NCBI RefSeq assembly: GCF_014202335.1
Contig: NZ_JACHGP010000006.1
Location: 248,001 to 312,000 of the forward strand
DNA from: Mycobacterium sp. AZCC_0083
Lineage (GTDB): Bacteria > Actinomycetota > Actinomycetes > Mycobacteriales > Mycobacteriaceae
Length of the DNA stretch: 64,000 bases
Direction: 5' to 3'
Under the pieces are notes generated by a model. That model did not search any database, was not told where the DNA came from, and was given only the letters and a program-made list of their open reading frames with translations. Shown here piece after piece: positions 43,901 to 51,932 of the stretch. A program made the translations under genes and the position numbers. The stretch's first letter is position 1. Each line of letters begins with the position of its first letter.

Positions 43901-46055
43901 CGTTGTAGGCGGCAACCGACAGAGTCGGGAACTCGTCGGCGAGGCTCTCGACACGCTCCGCGGCGGCGAACACGGCGACCATCCGACCACCCGCAGGCAA
44001 GCTGCCGAAGAGGCGGCCGCGCTCGGCCATCAACAGCGCGCCATCCTCGAGGCTGAATACGCCAGCGACGCAGGCCGCCGAGTACTGGCCAACGCTGTGG
44101 CCAAGCACCACGTCGGGTTCGAAGCCCCGCGACTGCCAGAGCCGAGCCAGGCCCAGCTCCACCGCGAACAAGGCGGGCTGTGCATAGGAGGTCTGCCGCA
44201 GCGTTTCGTCGCCGTCGCCACCTTCTCCCGTCGCTTCGCTCGCCCCTGTATCGAAAATCACGTCCAACAACGGCTTTTCGAGAACGTCGGCGACCGCTGC
44301 CGCGACACGATTCAGCGTCTCGGCGAACACCGGCTCGGTGTCGAACAACTCCCGGGCCATGCCGGGGTACTGGCTGCCTTGACCGGTGAACAGCCACGCC
44401 GTCTTCGGCGTGTCATGGGATTCTCCGCGGACCAGACCGGTTGCCGGCCGGTCGTCCGCGAGCGCGCCGAGTAGCTCGATGGCAGATTCCCTCGAATTGA
44501 CCACCAACGCGGCCCGGTGCTCCAAGTGCGCACGACCCACCCCGGCGGTGAAGCACACGTCGGCCAAGGTGGCCTCCGGGTGCGCGCTCAACCAGCTGCG
44601 GTACTGATCGGCGACCTGCAGCAATGCGGCGGGTGTCCGCGCGGAGAGCGGAAGAACGCTGAAGCGCGGAGCCGCCCCGGCGGCGACATCCTGCTCGGGG
44701 TCCCCGAGCGAACTGAGTGCGACAGCGGCTGCTTCCTCGGGTGCCTCCTCGAGGATGACGTGCGCGTTGGTCCCAGCAAATCCGAACGAGCTGACTCCCG
44801 CAATGCGTGGCAGGCCGTTGCGCTCCCAGGGGGTGGCCTCCTGCACGACCTGCACCGCAAGGCGGTCCCAGGGAATGTGAGGCGACGGGTTCTGAAAGTG
44901 GAGGTGCTGTGGCAGTAACTCGTTCTCGAGCGACAGGATGACCTTGATGACACCCGCGATACCCGCGGCTGCTTCCAGGTGTCCGATATTCGTCTTCGCC
45001 GAGCCGATCAAGAGTGGCCGATTCGCCTCGCGGCCAACGCCGAACACCGCACCGGCGGCCTGGGCCTCGATCGGATCGCCAAGCGATGTTCCGGTGCCGT
45101 GTGCCTCCAGGTATCCGACATCACTGGGTGCGACGCCGGCGCGCTTCAGCGCATCGGCGATAACTCGTTGCTGGGCAACACCGTTCGGCACCGTCAAGCC
45201 ACCAGATGCGCCGTCCTGGTTGATCGCGCTACCCCGGATCACGGCGCGAATCCGGTCACCGTCGCGGATCGCATCCTCAAGCCGCTTGATGACGATGACG
45301 CCGCAACCCTCGCCGCGCACGTAACCGTCTGCGGCCGCATCGAATGTCTTGCATCTCCCGTCGGGCGCGAGCATTTGCGCATGGGAGAAAGTGATCATGG
45401 TGGCCGGGGTGAGAAGGACGTTCGCGCCGCCGGCCAGTGCGAGGTCGCATTCTCCCAAGCGCAGCGCTTGGCACGCCTGATGGATTGCCACCAGTGAGGA
45501 GCTGCACGCCGTGTCGACGGCGACCGAGGGGCCCTGCAGCCCCAACCGATAGCTGATCCGTCCCGCTGCTGCGGCATTCGACGTCCCGATGGCCAGATAG
45601 GCCTCGATCTCGGGGTAAGCCAGCTCGTCGGATGCCATTCCCAGGTAGTCGTGGGTGGCCAAACCCACGAACACGCCGGTGTTGGTGTTGGCCAAAGCCG
45701 TTGGCGCGGTGCCCGAATGCTCCACCGCGCGCCACGCCGTCTCCAGCAATAGGCGGTGCTGCGGGTCCATCCACCTGACCTCGCGCGTCGACATGCCGAA
45801 GAACGGCGCGTCGAACCCCGTCACGTCGTCGACCAAACCTGCACGGCGGGTCACGACCTTGCCGGGCACGCCGGGTTCAGGGTCGAAGAATTCTTCGACG
45901 TCCCAGCGGTCCTTGGACACCTCCGATACCGCGTCACGGCCCTCGCGCAGCACGTCCCAGAACGCGTCGGCATCCGGTGCGCCCGGGAAACGGGCTGCAT
46001 AGCCGACGATTGCGAAACGCGGGGCTGACTCGATCGGTTGTGGGGCAGAACCCAT
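34914..46055 (-). CDS. pks: bimodular type I polyketide synthase (TPP/phleic acid type)
   Basis: 3713 residues from the ATG at 46055 (MGSAPQPIESAPRF), with AAGGAGGG eight bases upstream; the frame extends further but upstream sequence is not PKS. Module 1: KS (Cys in VDTACSSSL near 182), AT (GHSVG near 652), KR (LVTGGLGSIG near 1217), ACP (LGMDSLMA near 1524). Module 2: KS (Cys near 1758), AT (GHSVG near 2226), DH (LSDHVIYG near 2527), ER (HAASGGVGLA near 3153), KR (LITGGLGAIG near 3344), ACP (LGTDSLMA near 3642). Both ATs carry HAFH, the malonyl-CoA type, so the chain should be unbranched. No thioesterase. Module 1 has no DH. With papA3, mmpL10, the PE-PPE protein and FAAL divergent beside it, it matches the TPP locus of M. 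smegmatis and M. abscessus. Two copies of a 20-bp element lie inside. Confidence 0.9.
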   Translation of the reverse strand: MGSAPQPIESAPRFAIVGYAARFPGAPDADAFWDVLREGRDAVSEVSKDRWDVEEFFDPEPGVPGKVVTRRAGLVDDVTGFDAPFFGMSTREVRWMDPQHRLLLETAWRAVEHSGTAPTALANTNTGVFVGLATHDYLGMASDELAYPEIEAYLAIGTSNAAAAGRISYRLGLQGPSVAVDTACSSSLVAIHQACQALRLGECDLALAGGANVLLTPATMITFSHAQMLAPDGRCKTFDAAADGYVRGEGCGVIVIKRLEDAIRDGDRIRAVIRGSAINQDGASGGLTVPNGVAQQRVIADALKRAGVAPSDVGYLEAHGTGTSLGDPIEAQAAGAVFGVGREANRPLLIGSAKTNIGHLEAAAGIAGVIKVILSLENELLPQHLHFQNPSPHIPWDRLAVQVVQEATPWERNGLPRIAGVSSFGFAGTNAHVILEEAPEEAAAVALSSLGDPEQDVAAGAAPRFSVLPLSARTPAALLQVADQYRSWLSAHPEATLADVCFTAGVGRAHLEHRAALVVNSRESAIELLGALADDRPATGLVRGESHDTPKTAWLFTGQGSQYPGMARELFDTEPVFAETLNRVAAAVADVLEKPLLDVIFDTGASEATGEGGDGDETLRQTSYAQPALFAVELGLARLWQSRGFEPDVVLGHSVGQYSAACVAGVFSLEDGALLMAERGRLFGSLPAGGRMVAVFAAAERVESLADEFPTLSVAAYNGANTVLSGPARELEQAVAGLVGDGVRCDWLETSHAFHSALLDPILDEFESYAQRFNFAPPQRILIDNRTGAALGRSVKLDGAYWRRHARQPVEFAKSVQTLAELNCKVLLEIGPQPVLTAAALRAWPDPATAPRAIASLRRNTADHRQVTEAVADAYVLGHLPEFAAFRQPHARKLDLPTYPFEHRQYWFRDNRDPASQQQPVSARTQAVRLLEDGRIEELATLLNGASGDHDTMNVLTKLAAQHNQQRMTQATADDRYEFHWEKSTAPNSSAETGDGSAWILIGDDPDAVQPLVDVLTARGDRHRIVGLPASDADEEQLAVTLRVAAVDDPTTRIVHFAALGSGDAPSMRSLLRMQHRILGGTRRIFRAAIAAELRRPIWLVTRGAQRVTDADTVSPDQSCLWGFGRAAALEVPQVWGGLADLSAGTGASAATGRVTADEWSRFVDHVVATPRESASREDQIALRERVVYVPRLVRRVGQPNATPLELRDDATYLVTGGLGSIGLEIAGYLAARGAKHLVLTSRRAPSDAAQQRIDALGEQHGCEFRVIAADVADAHDVARLLATVGAELPPLAGIVHAAGELGTTALSNLDDSEVDRIFAGKVWGAWHLSEAAADLKLDFFISTSSIASVWGGFGQTAYGAANAFLDGLAWRLREQGIPGISVNFGPWSAGMADAESRARLEKRGVRTLSPADALAGLADVVATSGAQGPAQGVVARIDWARFLPLYQQAGKRAFLAEFESEVPETAPAPTASGKNPFVERLTNAPVQQRKKLMTDYLRDAVAEVTRVDASEIREDEGFFDLGMDSLMAVELRRRIEQGVGKEIPITLVMDHPRVSDAADYLLGEVLGLSAQASTKPQLASVASTPADEPIAIVAVSCRFPGAPDPEAFWDVLFGGVDAIREVPEDRFDIDEFYDPDPEARGKTYTRFGGFLDGIDGFDPEFFGISPREAVWIEPQQRLTLETAWEGLERAGYSPAALRGSQTGIFMGVAANEYAHLLSSESIDKIEPYFITGNALNAISGRVAFALGLEGPAMAVDTACSSALVAVHQAVQALHSGDCDLALAGGVNVLLSPVTVVAASRARMLSPVGRCKTFDASADGYVRSEGCGILVLKRLSDAVRDGDRVCAVISGSAVNQDGASSGLTVPNGGAQQRLIGTALARAGLAGGDVDYLEAHGTGTPLGDPIEVQAAAAAYGGSRDADRPLLMGSVKSNIGHTESASGAAGLIKVVLSLQHEMLPQSLHFDNPSPHIPWDSLPVKVVDKAIPWQANGRPRRAGVSSFGFTGTNAHVLIEEAPAQEAEPADSADYVAIATELGADTQPAVNVLALSARSPEALVALAQRYDTWLTAHPDADLADVCLTAGAGRSHFEHRAALVVDSIEGARQGLAELAENRLRPGVVRGEHTNRPTTTWLFTGQGSQHPGMARELFDTEPVFAETVTRCAEAVEGMLPRPLLEVMFASDRRVPEDAQETLRHTSFAQPALFAVEMGLARLWQSWGIEPDVVLGHSVGQYAAACVAGVFSLEDGARLMAERGRLFGSLPEGGRMVAVFTDAKHVEEIASEFPRVSIAAYNGPNTVVSGPGEDVEQVVAKFEDEGIRCTWLDTSHAFHSELLDPVLDEFEKYAAQMQFAVPTLPLVCNRTGAVLTAQTPLDAGYWRRHSRQPVQFAESVRTIAGLGSSVLMELGPQPVLTGAAVQVWPEHLAAPRAIVSLRKGVGDRRQIADALAAAYVGGHRPNFASLHRGQGRRLELPTYPFQRRRFWPKTSGIAGSDGYGSGASGILGSAKDLASGDSVYTSRLSVKSQPWLSDHVIYGTVVVPGATYAAMALAAVGLPAGVKDVFFYEPIILPEKSSREVQLTLHPLENGSSSTFEVHSRPYGVRDAEWSLNAEGTIVTGASDLTAEPASEQAEPVDAAIERLNRMRPQDLFGTFADLELAWGPTWSGSLKSLWLGEGEAIGDIVVGEELTEHLGTEPMHPVLMDLCTGVAFPAFPALLAAEQGVNDLYLPLRYGQVTLREKMPRRFYCRARWHESALDSETQVFDLDFVDRDGHQLGGIREFTVKRAPREALLRGLGGDVTRMLYTLGWHEVPPAAPSDGAEKANGTWLIANFDALADKVPGCIPFDRTSDPELLGPLLAQAHQRGAGFSGVVWRSTGRSPEESSVDVAERIETELANLLSAVHTVQGGSENGSVKLPNGLWIVTEQAVACESGEPVDPVQAALWGFGRTAINEEPALRCRLVDCDGSPEAVHALANLLATPVDEPELALRQGKLLASRLLPWSRSGHLTVPRGSDYVLAPTERGAIDNLRLTETDVPLPAEGYVQVRVEAAGLNFRDVLNVLGLYPGDPGPIGGDFAGVITQLGNGVTGLEVGQRVYGFMQGAFSSRFNVPVQLLAPIPDGVSAVDAATIPAAALTVRLAFDWAQLRPGDRVLIHAASGGVGLAAIQMAQQHGAIVFATASTYKRETLRKMGVKYVYDSRTTDFADQILTDTNGVGVDVVLNSLTNEGFLEATVRATAQNGRFAEIAKRDIWTHEQMGAARPDIDYEIVALDVTTLQNPAHIKRLLTEVSDGLAKDEWAPLPAEIYPVTEARAAFRRMQQARHIGKIVVQIPTPLQPRADRTYLITGGLGAIGLHTAAYLAQLGAGDIVLTSRRAPDADALRVIAELTERYKCRIHTFAADVGDESEVEKLLDRIRAELPPLAGVAHLAGVLDDALLSQQSVERFRTTLAPKAFGALHLNRLTEDDELDFFIVSSSVSSLFGSPGQSNYSTANALLDGLVAQRRARGLPATGVNFGPWAQGGMASSEAARANIGAQGLIPLEPSVALAALAEVVANGTGQATVIKANWQRAAKVLGSSRPPILDLVLPSAVGEVTGDSELLKQLQEIPVAQRASFVTEFLQREVQNFLRLAQPPAATSRFLDLGTDSLMAIELRNRLHSQFGGAFTINATAVFDYPSIGGLAEYLVGQLSDAESPASPQEGAPSAESEAVAAPQSGD
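42598..42617 (-). repeat. in-frame 20-bp element, copy 1 (PKS, before KR1)
   Basis: Plus-strand sequence CCCGTCGCTGCGCTCGCCCC. On the coding strand it encodes GASAATG within ADLSAGTGASAATGRVTADE, in the linker region before the module 1 ketoreductase. Confidence 0.75.
44227..44246 (-). repeat. in-frame 20-bp element, copy 2 (PKS, AT1)
   Basis: Plus-strand sequence CCCGTCGCTTCGCTCGCCCC. It encodes GASEATG in DVIFDTGASEATGEGGDGDE of the first acyltransferase. The second acyltransferase has EVMFASDRRVPEDAQETLRH at the same place, so the element is extra sequence in a surface loop. Confidence 0.8.
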
Positions 46056-46286
46056 GCCGTTGTCCCTCCTTGCATCGGCGGTCAGAACGTGACTTTTCGG
46101 GACACCTGTCGCGCCCGAGAATCGACTTAACCCCCGACGGACACTATTGCACGCGGACCTGTGCCATGCGCGGCGTCGCGCTCCGGGGTCGGGCCGGCGC
46201 GGGCGGCCACCGTCGACCCGAGGGTATGTTGAGCCAGCAACGGGTGATGCTGGCCCCGGAGCCAGCCAATCTGAGAGGACCAAGTT
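46056..46286. promoter_or_regulatory. divergent promoter region of the TPP locus
   Basis: 231-base gap between the PKS start and the papA3 start. It must hold both promoters. AT-richer pieces include GACTTTTCGGGACA near 46090 and CGACTTAACC with ACACTATTGC near 46124-46150, but no -35/-10 pair or operator stands out. The PKS has a strong ribosome site close to its ATG; papA3 has AGAGGA before its TTG. Confidence 0.4.
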
Positions 46287-47708
46287 TTGCGCATCGGGAA
46301 GATCACGGTGGGTGCACTCGATGAATGGTCGTTGAATGCCGGTTTGGTTACCTCTTGGCATCCCACTGCCGCAGCTCAGGAAACGGCGCGCCGAGCGCCT
46401 GTGAGTTCGGTGCCGGTCAGCTACATGCAGCACCAACATCTTCGTAACTACTGCGAACGGACGGCCGAGGGACTGAACTTCTCCCGGCAAATCATCGCGA
46501 GCTGTGAGATGGCCGGCCAATGCGATATTTCAGCCATGGATCATGCCGTCAACGCCTACCTGCGTCGGCACGACACGTTCCGCAGCTGGTTCGAACAGTC
46601 CGGTGATGGACAGTTCATCCGGCATGCGATCGACGATCCGGCTGAGATTGAATTCGTGCCGATCGATCAGGGCACCATGACGGTTGACGAAATACGCGCT
46701 CACGTCGTCGCCATACCGAATCCGTTGGAGTGGGGCTGCTTTACTTTCGGCATAATCCAGAACGAGAGCCACTTTACGTTCTTTGCCGCCATGGATCACG
46801 TGCACGGGGATGCGACGTTGATCGGCACGACGATGATGGAAGCCAACGGAATGTATTCGTCGTTGAGCGCAAGCGGCCAGGCCCTTACCCTGCCCGATGC
46901 CGGTAGCTTTGACGACTTTTGTGTTCGCGAGCGCGAGTACACGTCTGCATTGACGGTGGATTCGCCGGGGGTACGCACGTGGATTGACTTCGCTGAGAAC
47001 AACACTGCTGGCTTTCCCGAATTCCCGCTTCCTCTTGGTGACCCGAAGAAGTCGACCAGCAGTGCCATGACCTCCGAAATTCTGATGGACACGCCACAGA
47101 CCGAACGCTTCGAGTCAGCATGTACGGCGGCCAGTGCGCGCTTCGTCGGCGGCTTGTTCGCCTGTCTCGGCCTCGTGGAGCACGAGTTCACCGGTGCGCT
47201 CACGTATTACGGGCTCACTCCGAGGGATTCCCGCACTGCCAGCGACAATTTCATGACTCAGGGTTGGTTTACCGGCTTGATCCCGATCGTTGTCCCGATA
47301 GCGGCGACCTCTTTCAGCGACGCGGCATGGGCAGCGCAGACTTCTTTCGATTCGGGCCTGGACATGTCGAGGGTGCCGTATTACCGCGTATTGGAGTTGG
47401 CGCCGTGGTTGAACTGGCCACGGGCGAACTTTCCGGTGGCGAACTTCTTTCACGGTGGCGCTGCTCCGCTCAACGGCATTCTCGCCGCCGCCGACATGGG
47501 CCTTGCGAACAATATCGGGATCTACCCCGACGACCGGTTCTCATATCAATTGACGATCTACATATTCCGTTACGGGGAGGGCACGGTCATGGCGATGATG
47601 CATCCCGACAATCCGGTGGCCCAGAAATCAGTTACCCGCTACATGGAGGCGATGAGGTCGGTGGCCGTGCGGGTCGCTGACAGCGGGCACTGGGGACGCG
47701 TCGCATAG
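46287..47708 (+). CDS. papA3: acyltransferase PapA3 (condensation-fold)
   Basis: Polyketide-associated protein, 473 residues, expected to transfer the fatty or polyketide acyl group to trehalose on the inner face of the membrane. Start is TTG at 46287 (first residues MRIGKITVGALDEWSLNAGL), preceded by AGAGGA; no ATG fits better. The HxxxD motif of the condensation fold is seen in AAMDHVHGDATLI near residue 170, with Gly replaced by Ala after the Asp. The DFGWG-type region is altered to LNWPRANFPVANFF. Also typical are PVSSVPVSYMQHQHLR at the front. 231 bases from the PKS on the other strand and 44 bases before mmpL10. Confidence 0.87.
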   Translation: MRIGKITVGALDEWSLNAGLVTSWHPTAAAQETARRAPVSSVPVSYMQHQHLRNYCERTAEGLNFSRQIIASCEMAGQCDISAMDHAVNAYLRRHDTFRSWFEQSGDGQFIRHAIDDPAEIEFVPIDQGTMTVDEIRAHVVAIPNPLEWGCFTFGIIQNESHFTFFAAMDHVHGDATLIGTTMMEANGMYSSLSASGQALTLPDAGSFDDFCVREREYTSALTVDSPGVRTWIDFAENNTAGFPEFPLPLGDPKKSTSSAMTSEILMDTPQTERFESACTAASARFVGGLFACLGLVEHEFTGALTYYGLTPRDSRTASDNFMTQGWFTGLIPIVVPIAATSFSDAAWAAQTSFDSGLDMSRVPYYRVLELAPWLNWPRANFPVANFFHGGAAPLNGILAAADMGLANNIGIYPDDRFSYQLTIYIFRYGEGTVMAMMHPDNPVAQKSVTRYMEAMRSVAVRVADSGHWGRVA

Positions 47709-47752
47709 CGTGGGGTCATTCCGGGTGAAGGCGAGGGCGAGGTGACGGCGAC

Positions 47753-50752
47753 ATGCGGCGGCTAGCCGATCTCGTGGCGCGATGGCCCTGGATGGTGATC
47801 GGGGTCTGGATCGTGATGGCGGTCGCCCTGCCGCTGGCGGTCCCGTCGCTCGGCGAGATGGCTCAGAAGCATCCGCTCGCCATCTTGCCAAGCGATGCCC
47901 CGTCGAGTGTCACCGCAGCAAAGATGGTCGAGGCGTTTCACGAACCGGGCAACGACGACCTCCTGTTGGTGGCGTTGATCAACGAGAACGGGCTGGGACC
48001 CACCGACGAAGCTACCTACCGCAAGCTGGTGGACGCGCTGCACGACGACGTGACAGATGTCGTCTCGGTGCAGGACTTCGTCAATACGCCACAACTGCGA
48101 GAGTTCCTGACGAGTCAGGACAAGAAGACCTGGGTGCTGCCGGTGGGCCTCGCGGGTGAGTTGGGCACGCCGCGAGCGTTCGAATCGTTCAACCGGGTGG
48201 CCGACGTCGTCAGACACAACGTTGCCGGTAGTTCCCTTACGGTGCACCTCACCGGGCCGGCGGCCACCGTCGCGGACCTCACCGTCGCGGGTGAACAGGA
48301 TCGGCTACCGATCGAGCTCGCGATCGGGGTCTTGGTTCTCATCGTGCTGTTGTTGGTCTACCGCAACGTGGTCACGATGCTGCTGCCGCTGGTGACGATC
48401 GGGTCGTCCCTGGTAATCGCACAGGCAGTGGTGGCGGGCTTCTCCCAGTTGACTGGGGCGGGCATCTCGAACCAGTCGATCGTGTTCCTGAGCGCGATCA
48501 TGGCAGGCGCGGGAACGGACTACGCGGTCTTTCTCATCAGCCGCTATCACGACTACGTGCGGTCGGGTATGGACTCCGACCAGGCGGTCAAGGCGGCAAT
48601 GATCTCGATCGGGAAGGTGATCACCGCCTCCGCCACCACGGTGGGGATCACTTTCCTCCTATTGAGCTTCGCCAAGATGGGCGTGTTCAGAACGGTCGGA
48701 ATCTCGTCGGCGATTGGCATCGGCGTCGCATTCCTGGCCGGAGTGACTCTGCTGCCGGCGATTCTGGTGCTCGCCGGGCCGCGCGGCTGGGTCAAGCCAC
48801 GGCGCGAACTGACTGCTCGATTCTGGCGACGTTCCGGGATCCGCATCGTGCGCAGGCCGGTGGCGCACCTGGTTGCCAGTCTGCTCGTCCTGGCCATCCT
48901 GGCCAGCCTCGCGACGTTCGCCAAATACAACTACGACGATCGAAAGGTCGTGGCGGCGTCGGCGCCGAGTTCGATCGGGTACGCAGCGCTGGAACGCCAC
49001 TTCCCGATCAATCAGTCCATTCCCGAGTACATCCTCGTTCAGTCGCCGCAGGACCTGCGTACCCCGCGGGCTCTTGCGGATCTGGAGCAGATGGCTTCGC
49101 GCGTCGCACAGTTGCCCAACGTCGGTCTGGTCAGCGGCATCACCCGACCCCTTGGAGACGTGCCGCCGGAGTTTCGGGCCACGTATCAGGCCGGGCTCGT
49201 CGGCACCCGGCTGGCCGACGGTTCCAACCAGATCGGGCAGCGCACCGGAGACCTCAACCGACTGGCGGCCGGGGCCAACACGCTGGCCGGCAGCCTCGGT
49301 GACGTGCGCGCACAGATCAACAAGATCGTGCCGAGTATCCAGAGTCTGGTCACTGAGTTCTCCTCGATGAGGACCCAATACGGTGGAGACAAGCTGGTGC
49401 GGGACGTCGACAACGCGGCCAAGCTCGTCGACAGCATCAACGCGCTCGGCAATTCCATGGGCGTGAACTTCACCGCAGGCAAGAACTTCTTCGCCTGGAT
49501 CGGTCCGGTCCTCATGGCGCTGGACGGCAACGCGATCTGCGACGCCAATCCCTCTTGCAGCGACACCCGCACGCAGTTTCGGAACCTGGTCGACCCGAGT
49601 AACGCCGGAAACCTCGACCAGATCAACGACCTCGCGCACCAGTTGCAGGGCTTCGGTGACCGGCAGACGCTCAACACCACGGTGAACAAGCTGAACGGTG
49701 CGCTCACCAACGTCGCCAATGCCGTCAACGCGATGGGCCTGAACAAGCCGGGCGGACCGCAGGCGGGCCTGGCCCAGCTGAAGCAGAACGCCGACCGGCT
49801 GGCCGGCGGAAGCCAGCAAGTGGCAGGCGGAGTGGACCAACTCATCGATCAGATCAAGCTAGTGGCCTCCGGACTCGACGAGGCATCGGCATTTCTGTTG
49901 ACGATGAAGGACAACGCCGCGGACCCGTCACAGGCGGGGTTCAACATTCCGCAACAAGTGCTGAATCTGCCGGACTTCCAGAAGGCGGCCAAGGCGTTCA
50001 TCTCACCAGACGGCCACTCGGTGCGGTACCTGGTTCAAACCAAACTCAACCCGTTCAGCTCCGAGGCGATGGATCAGGTCAACGAGATCAGTGACATCGC
50101 TCATGGCGCCCAGCCGAACACCACACTGTCAGACGCGACGATCTCGATGGGCGGGTTCCCCGCCGCGCTGCGGGACACGCGCGACTACTACGAGCACGAC
50201 ATCCGATACATCATCATCGCGACCCTCATCGTCGTCCTGCTGACCCTGATGGCGCTGCTGCGTGCGATCGTCGCACCCCTTTATCTCGTCGGGTCCGTGG
50301 TGATTTCCTACTTCGCGGCAATCGGCATCGGCGTGTGTGCGTTCCAATTCATCCTCGGTCAACAGTTGCATTGGAGCGTGCCCCCGTTGGCCTTCGTGGT
50401 GCTGGTCGCAGTGGGCGCCGACTACAACATGCTGTTGGTGTCGCGAATGCGGGACGAGTCTGCGCACAGCATGCGATACGGCATCATTCGCACCCTGGGT
50501 TCGACGGGCGGGGTGATCACCGCGGCGGGACTGATCTTCGCCGCCTCCATGGGCGGGCTCTTGTTCTCCAGCATCGGTATCGTGATCCAGGGCGGTTTCG
50601 TGATCGCCGTGGGAATCCTGCTGGATACCTTCGTGGTCCGCACCATCACGGTGCCCGCCATCGCAGCATTGGTCGGGCGGGCCAACTTTTGGCCGTCAGA
50701 AGTCGGCGCGCGGCGGTCGACGCCGCGCGCACCAGCCGAGCAGTCGAGTTAG
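47753..50752 (+). CDS. mmpL10: RND-type lipid transporter MmpL10
   Basis: Twelve-helix RND transporter of 999 residues that moves the acylated trehalose precursor across the plasma membrane. Starts [20 protein letters not shown]. Two homologous halves: helices 1-6 ([20 protein letters not shown], with the proton-relay stretch [18 protein letters not shown]) and helices 7-12 ([20 protein letters not shown], with [18 protein letters not shown]). A large outside domain of about 350 residues lies between, with coiled-coil-like repeats ([18 protein letters not shown]). The first half has GAGTDY where many MmpL have GADTDY. Order and strand match the TPP locus. Confidence 0.88.
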   Translation: MRRLADLVARWPWMVIGVWIVMAVALPLAVPSLGEMAQKHPLAILPSDAPSSVTAAKMVEAFHEPGNDDLLLVALINENGLGPTDEATYRKLVDALHDDVTDVVSVQDFVNTPQLREFLTSQDKKTWVLPVGLAGELGTPRAFESFNRVADVVRHNVAGSSLTVHLTGPAATVADLTVAGEQDRLPIELAIGVLVLIVLLLVYRNVVTMLLPLVTIGSSLVIAQAVVAGFSQLTGAGISNQSIVFLSAIMAGAGTDYAVFLISRYHDYVRSGMDSDQAVKAAMISIGKVITASATTVGITFLLLSFAKMGVFRTVGISSAIGIGVAFLAGVTLLPAILVLAGPRGWVKPRRELTARFWRRSGIRIVRRPVAHLVASLLVLAILASLATFAKYNYDDRKVVAASAPSSIGYAALERHFPINQSIPEYILVQSPQDLRTPRALADLEQMASRVAQLPNVGLVSGITRPLGDVPPEFRATYQAGLVGTRLADGSNQIGQRTGDLNRLAAGANTLAGSLGDVRAQINKIVPSIQSLVTEFSSMRTQYGGDKLVRDVDNAAKLVDSINALGNSMGVNFTAGKNFFAWIGPVLMALDGNAICDANPSCSDTRTQFRNLVDPSNAGNLDQINDLAHQLQGFGDRQTLNTTVNKLNGALTNVANAVNAMGLNKPGGPQAGLAQLKQNADRLAGGSQQVAGGVDQLIDQIKLVASGLDEASAFLLTMKDNAADPSQAGFNIPQQVLNLPDFQKAAKAFISPDGHSVRYLVQTKLNPFSSEAMDQVNEISDIAHGAQPNTTLSDATISMGGFPAALRDTRDYYEHDIRYIIIATLIVVLLTLMALLRAIVAPLYLVGSVVISYFAAIGIGVCAFQFILGQQLHWSVPPLAFVVLVAVGADYNMLLVSRMRDESAHSMRYGIIRTLGSTGGVITAAGLIFAASMGGLLFSSIGIVIQGGFVIAVGILLDTFVVRTITVPAIAALVGRANFWPSEVGARRSTPRAPAEQSS

Positions 50753-50809
50753 CGCAGGCCCGCCATGTATGTGAAACTACGAAACGAAACCGAGCGGTCA
50801 GGAGTAGGG

Positions 50810-51919
50810 ATGAAGAAACTCCTTACGGTGCTGGTTTGTATCAGTGTCACAGGGTGTTTCGGCGTCGGGAGCGCGACTGCCGATGACTCGCTGGCTCCAC
50901 GGCCGCCTGCGCCAGGGACGCCAGACCCCGGGACCGCGTACGCCCTTGGCGGCGCCCACGTGCTCGGTATTCCCTACGACGAGTACATCCGTCGCACGGG
51001 CGCGGAGTGGTTCCCTGGGATGAAGCGGGTGAAGGTCGACTATCCCGCAGGGCAGGTGCAGGGACATGTCCTGGAGCGTCTGTTTCCCGGCATCGGCCGG
51101 GTGGGGGAGGACATCTATCCCGGCATTGGTCTCGACGGCCCCAGTATCGGCGAGTCGATCGACATCGGAGAACCAAACCTCGAGACGGCCATCCGCAGTG
51201 GAGGCCACGGGACGGCAATGGGGTTGTCCGAGGGAGCGCTGGTGCTCAACGCCGTGAAGGCGCAGCTGGCAAATGATCCGACCGCTCCGCCGCCAGATCA
51301 ATTGAGCTTCGCGACGTTTGGCGACCCGATCGCGCAGTCCCCCTTCGGGGAGAGTTTCCTGACCCAGATGTTTCCCGTCGGGAGCGTCGTGCCTGCGATG
51401 GACTACCGCATCCCCGCTCCGGTGGAGAGCCAGTACCACACCGATCAGTTCGTCTCTGCCTACGACAGCATCGCCGACTTTCCCGACCGGCCGGACAACC
51501 TGTTTGCCCTAGCCAACTCGATCGCCGGCTTGGCTACCGGTCACACCGCGATCGCGTTCACCAACCCGAGCAATGTTCCGCCGCAGAACATCATCACGAC
51601 GGTCAACTCAAAGGGTGGAACGACGACGACGTACATGGTTCCCGAGCAGCACCTTCCCATCGTGCTGGCGTTCAAGTACCTCGGGTACAAGGAGGACACC
51701 CTCAATCAGCTTGACGCGATACTGATGCCGCGGGTGAATGCGGGCTATTCGCGCAACGACGATCCGGCGACTGCACCGGTCCAAGTGGATCCAGTGCACG
51801 GCTTCGACCCAATGCAGGTCACCGAAGGGGCCAACGAGGCGACGTTCGGCGGCGGCACCGACCCCATGTCAACGCTTGTCAACGGGGCGATGTCCCTGTT
51901 CACAAACGGCGCGCACTAG
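50810..51919 (+). CDS. exported PE-PPE-domain acyltransferase
   Basis: 369 residues from ATG 50810 ([20 protein letters not shown]), with AGGAG shortly upstream; an ATG at 50765 would put extra charged residues before the signal. The signal may be lipoprotein type, since SVTGC fits a lipobox, or an ordinary cleaved one ending ATA-DD. The PE-PPE (serine alpha/beta hydrolase) domain has the nucleophile in GLSEGA (GxSxG) near residue 145, an Asp in VHGFDP-like and D-rich regions, and a His in HLPIV. In the TPP pathway the PE enzyme outside the membrane moves acyl groups between trehalose molecules; Mtb Chp2 is the analogue. No PE or PPE N-terminal module is present. Starts 58 bases after mmpL10. 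Confidence 0.82.
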   Translation: MKKLLTVLVCISVTGCFGVGSATADDSLAPRPPAPGTPDPGTAYALGGAHVLGIPYDEYIRRTGAEWFPGMKRVKVDYPAGQVQGHVLERLFPGIGRVGEDIYPGIGLDGPSIGESIDIGEPNLETAIRSGGHGTAMGLSEGALVLNAVKAQLANDPTAPPPDQLSFATFGDPIAQSPFGESFLTQMFPVGSVVPAMDYRIPAPVESQYHTDQFVSAYDSIADFPDRPDNLFALANSIAGLATGHTAIAFTNPSNVPPQNIITTVNSKGGTTTTYMVPEQHLPIVLAFKYLGYKEDTLNQLDAILMPRVNAGYSRNDDPATAPVQVDPVHGFDPMQVTEGANEATFGGGTDPMSTLVNGAMSLFTNGAH

Positions 51920-51932
51920 TAACGGACGTGAC

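Noticed and set aside
38150..46055. Long internal similarity in the PKS (KS1-AT1 against KS2-AT2) as a possible repeat or assembly duplication
   Set aside because: The copies differ throughout and belong to separate modules with different downstream domains; normal for a modular PKS.
46056..46520. N-terminal extension of the PKS frame up to 46520
   Set aside because: 155 extra residues without PKS similarity, running through the promoter and into papA3; the ATG at 46055 has an excellent ribosome site.
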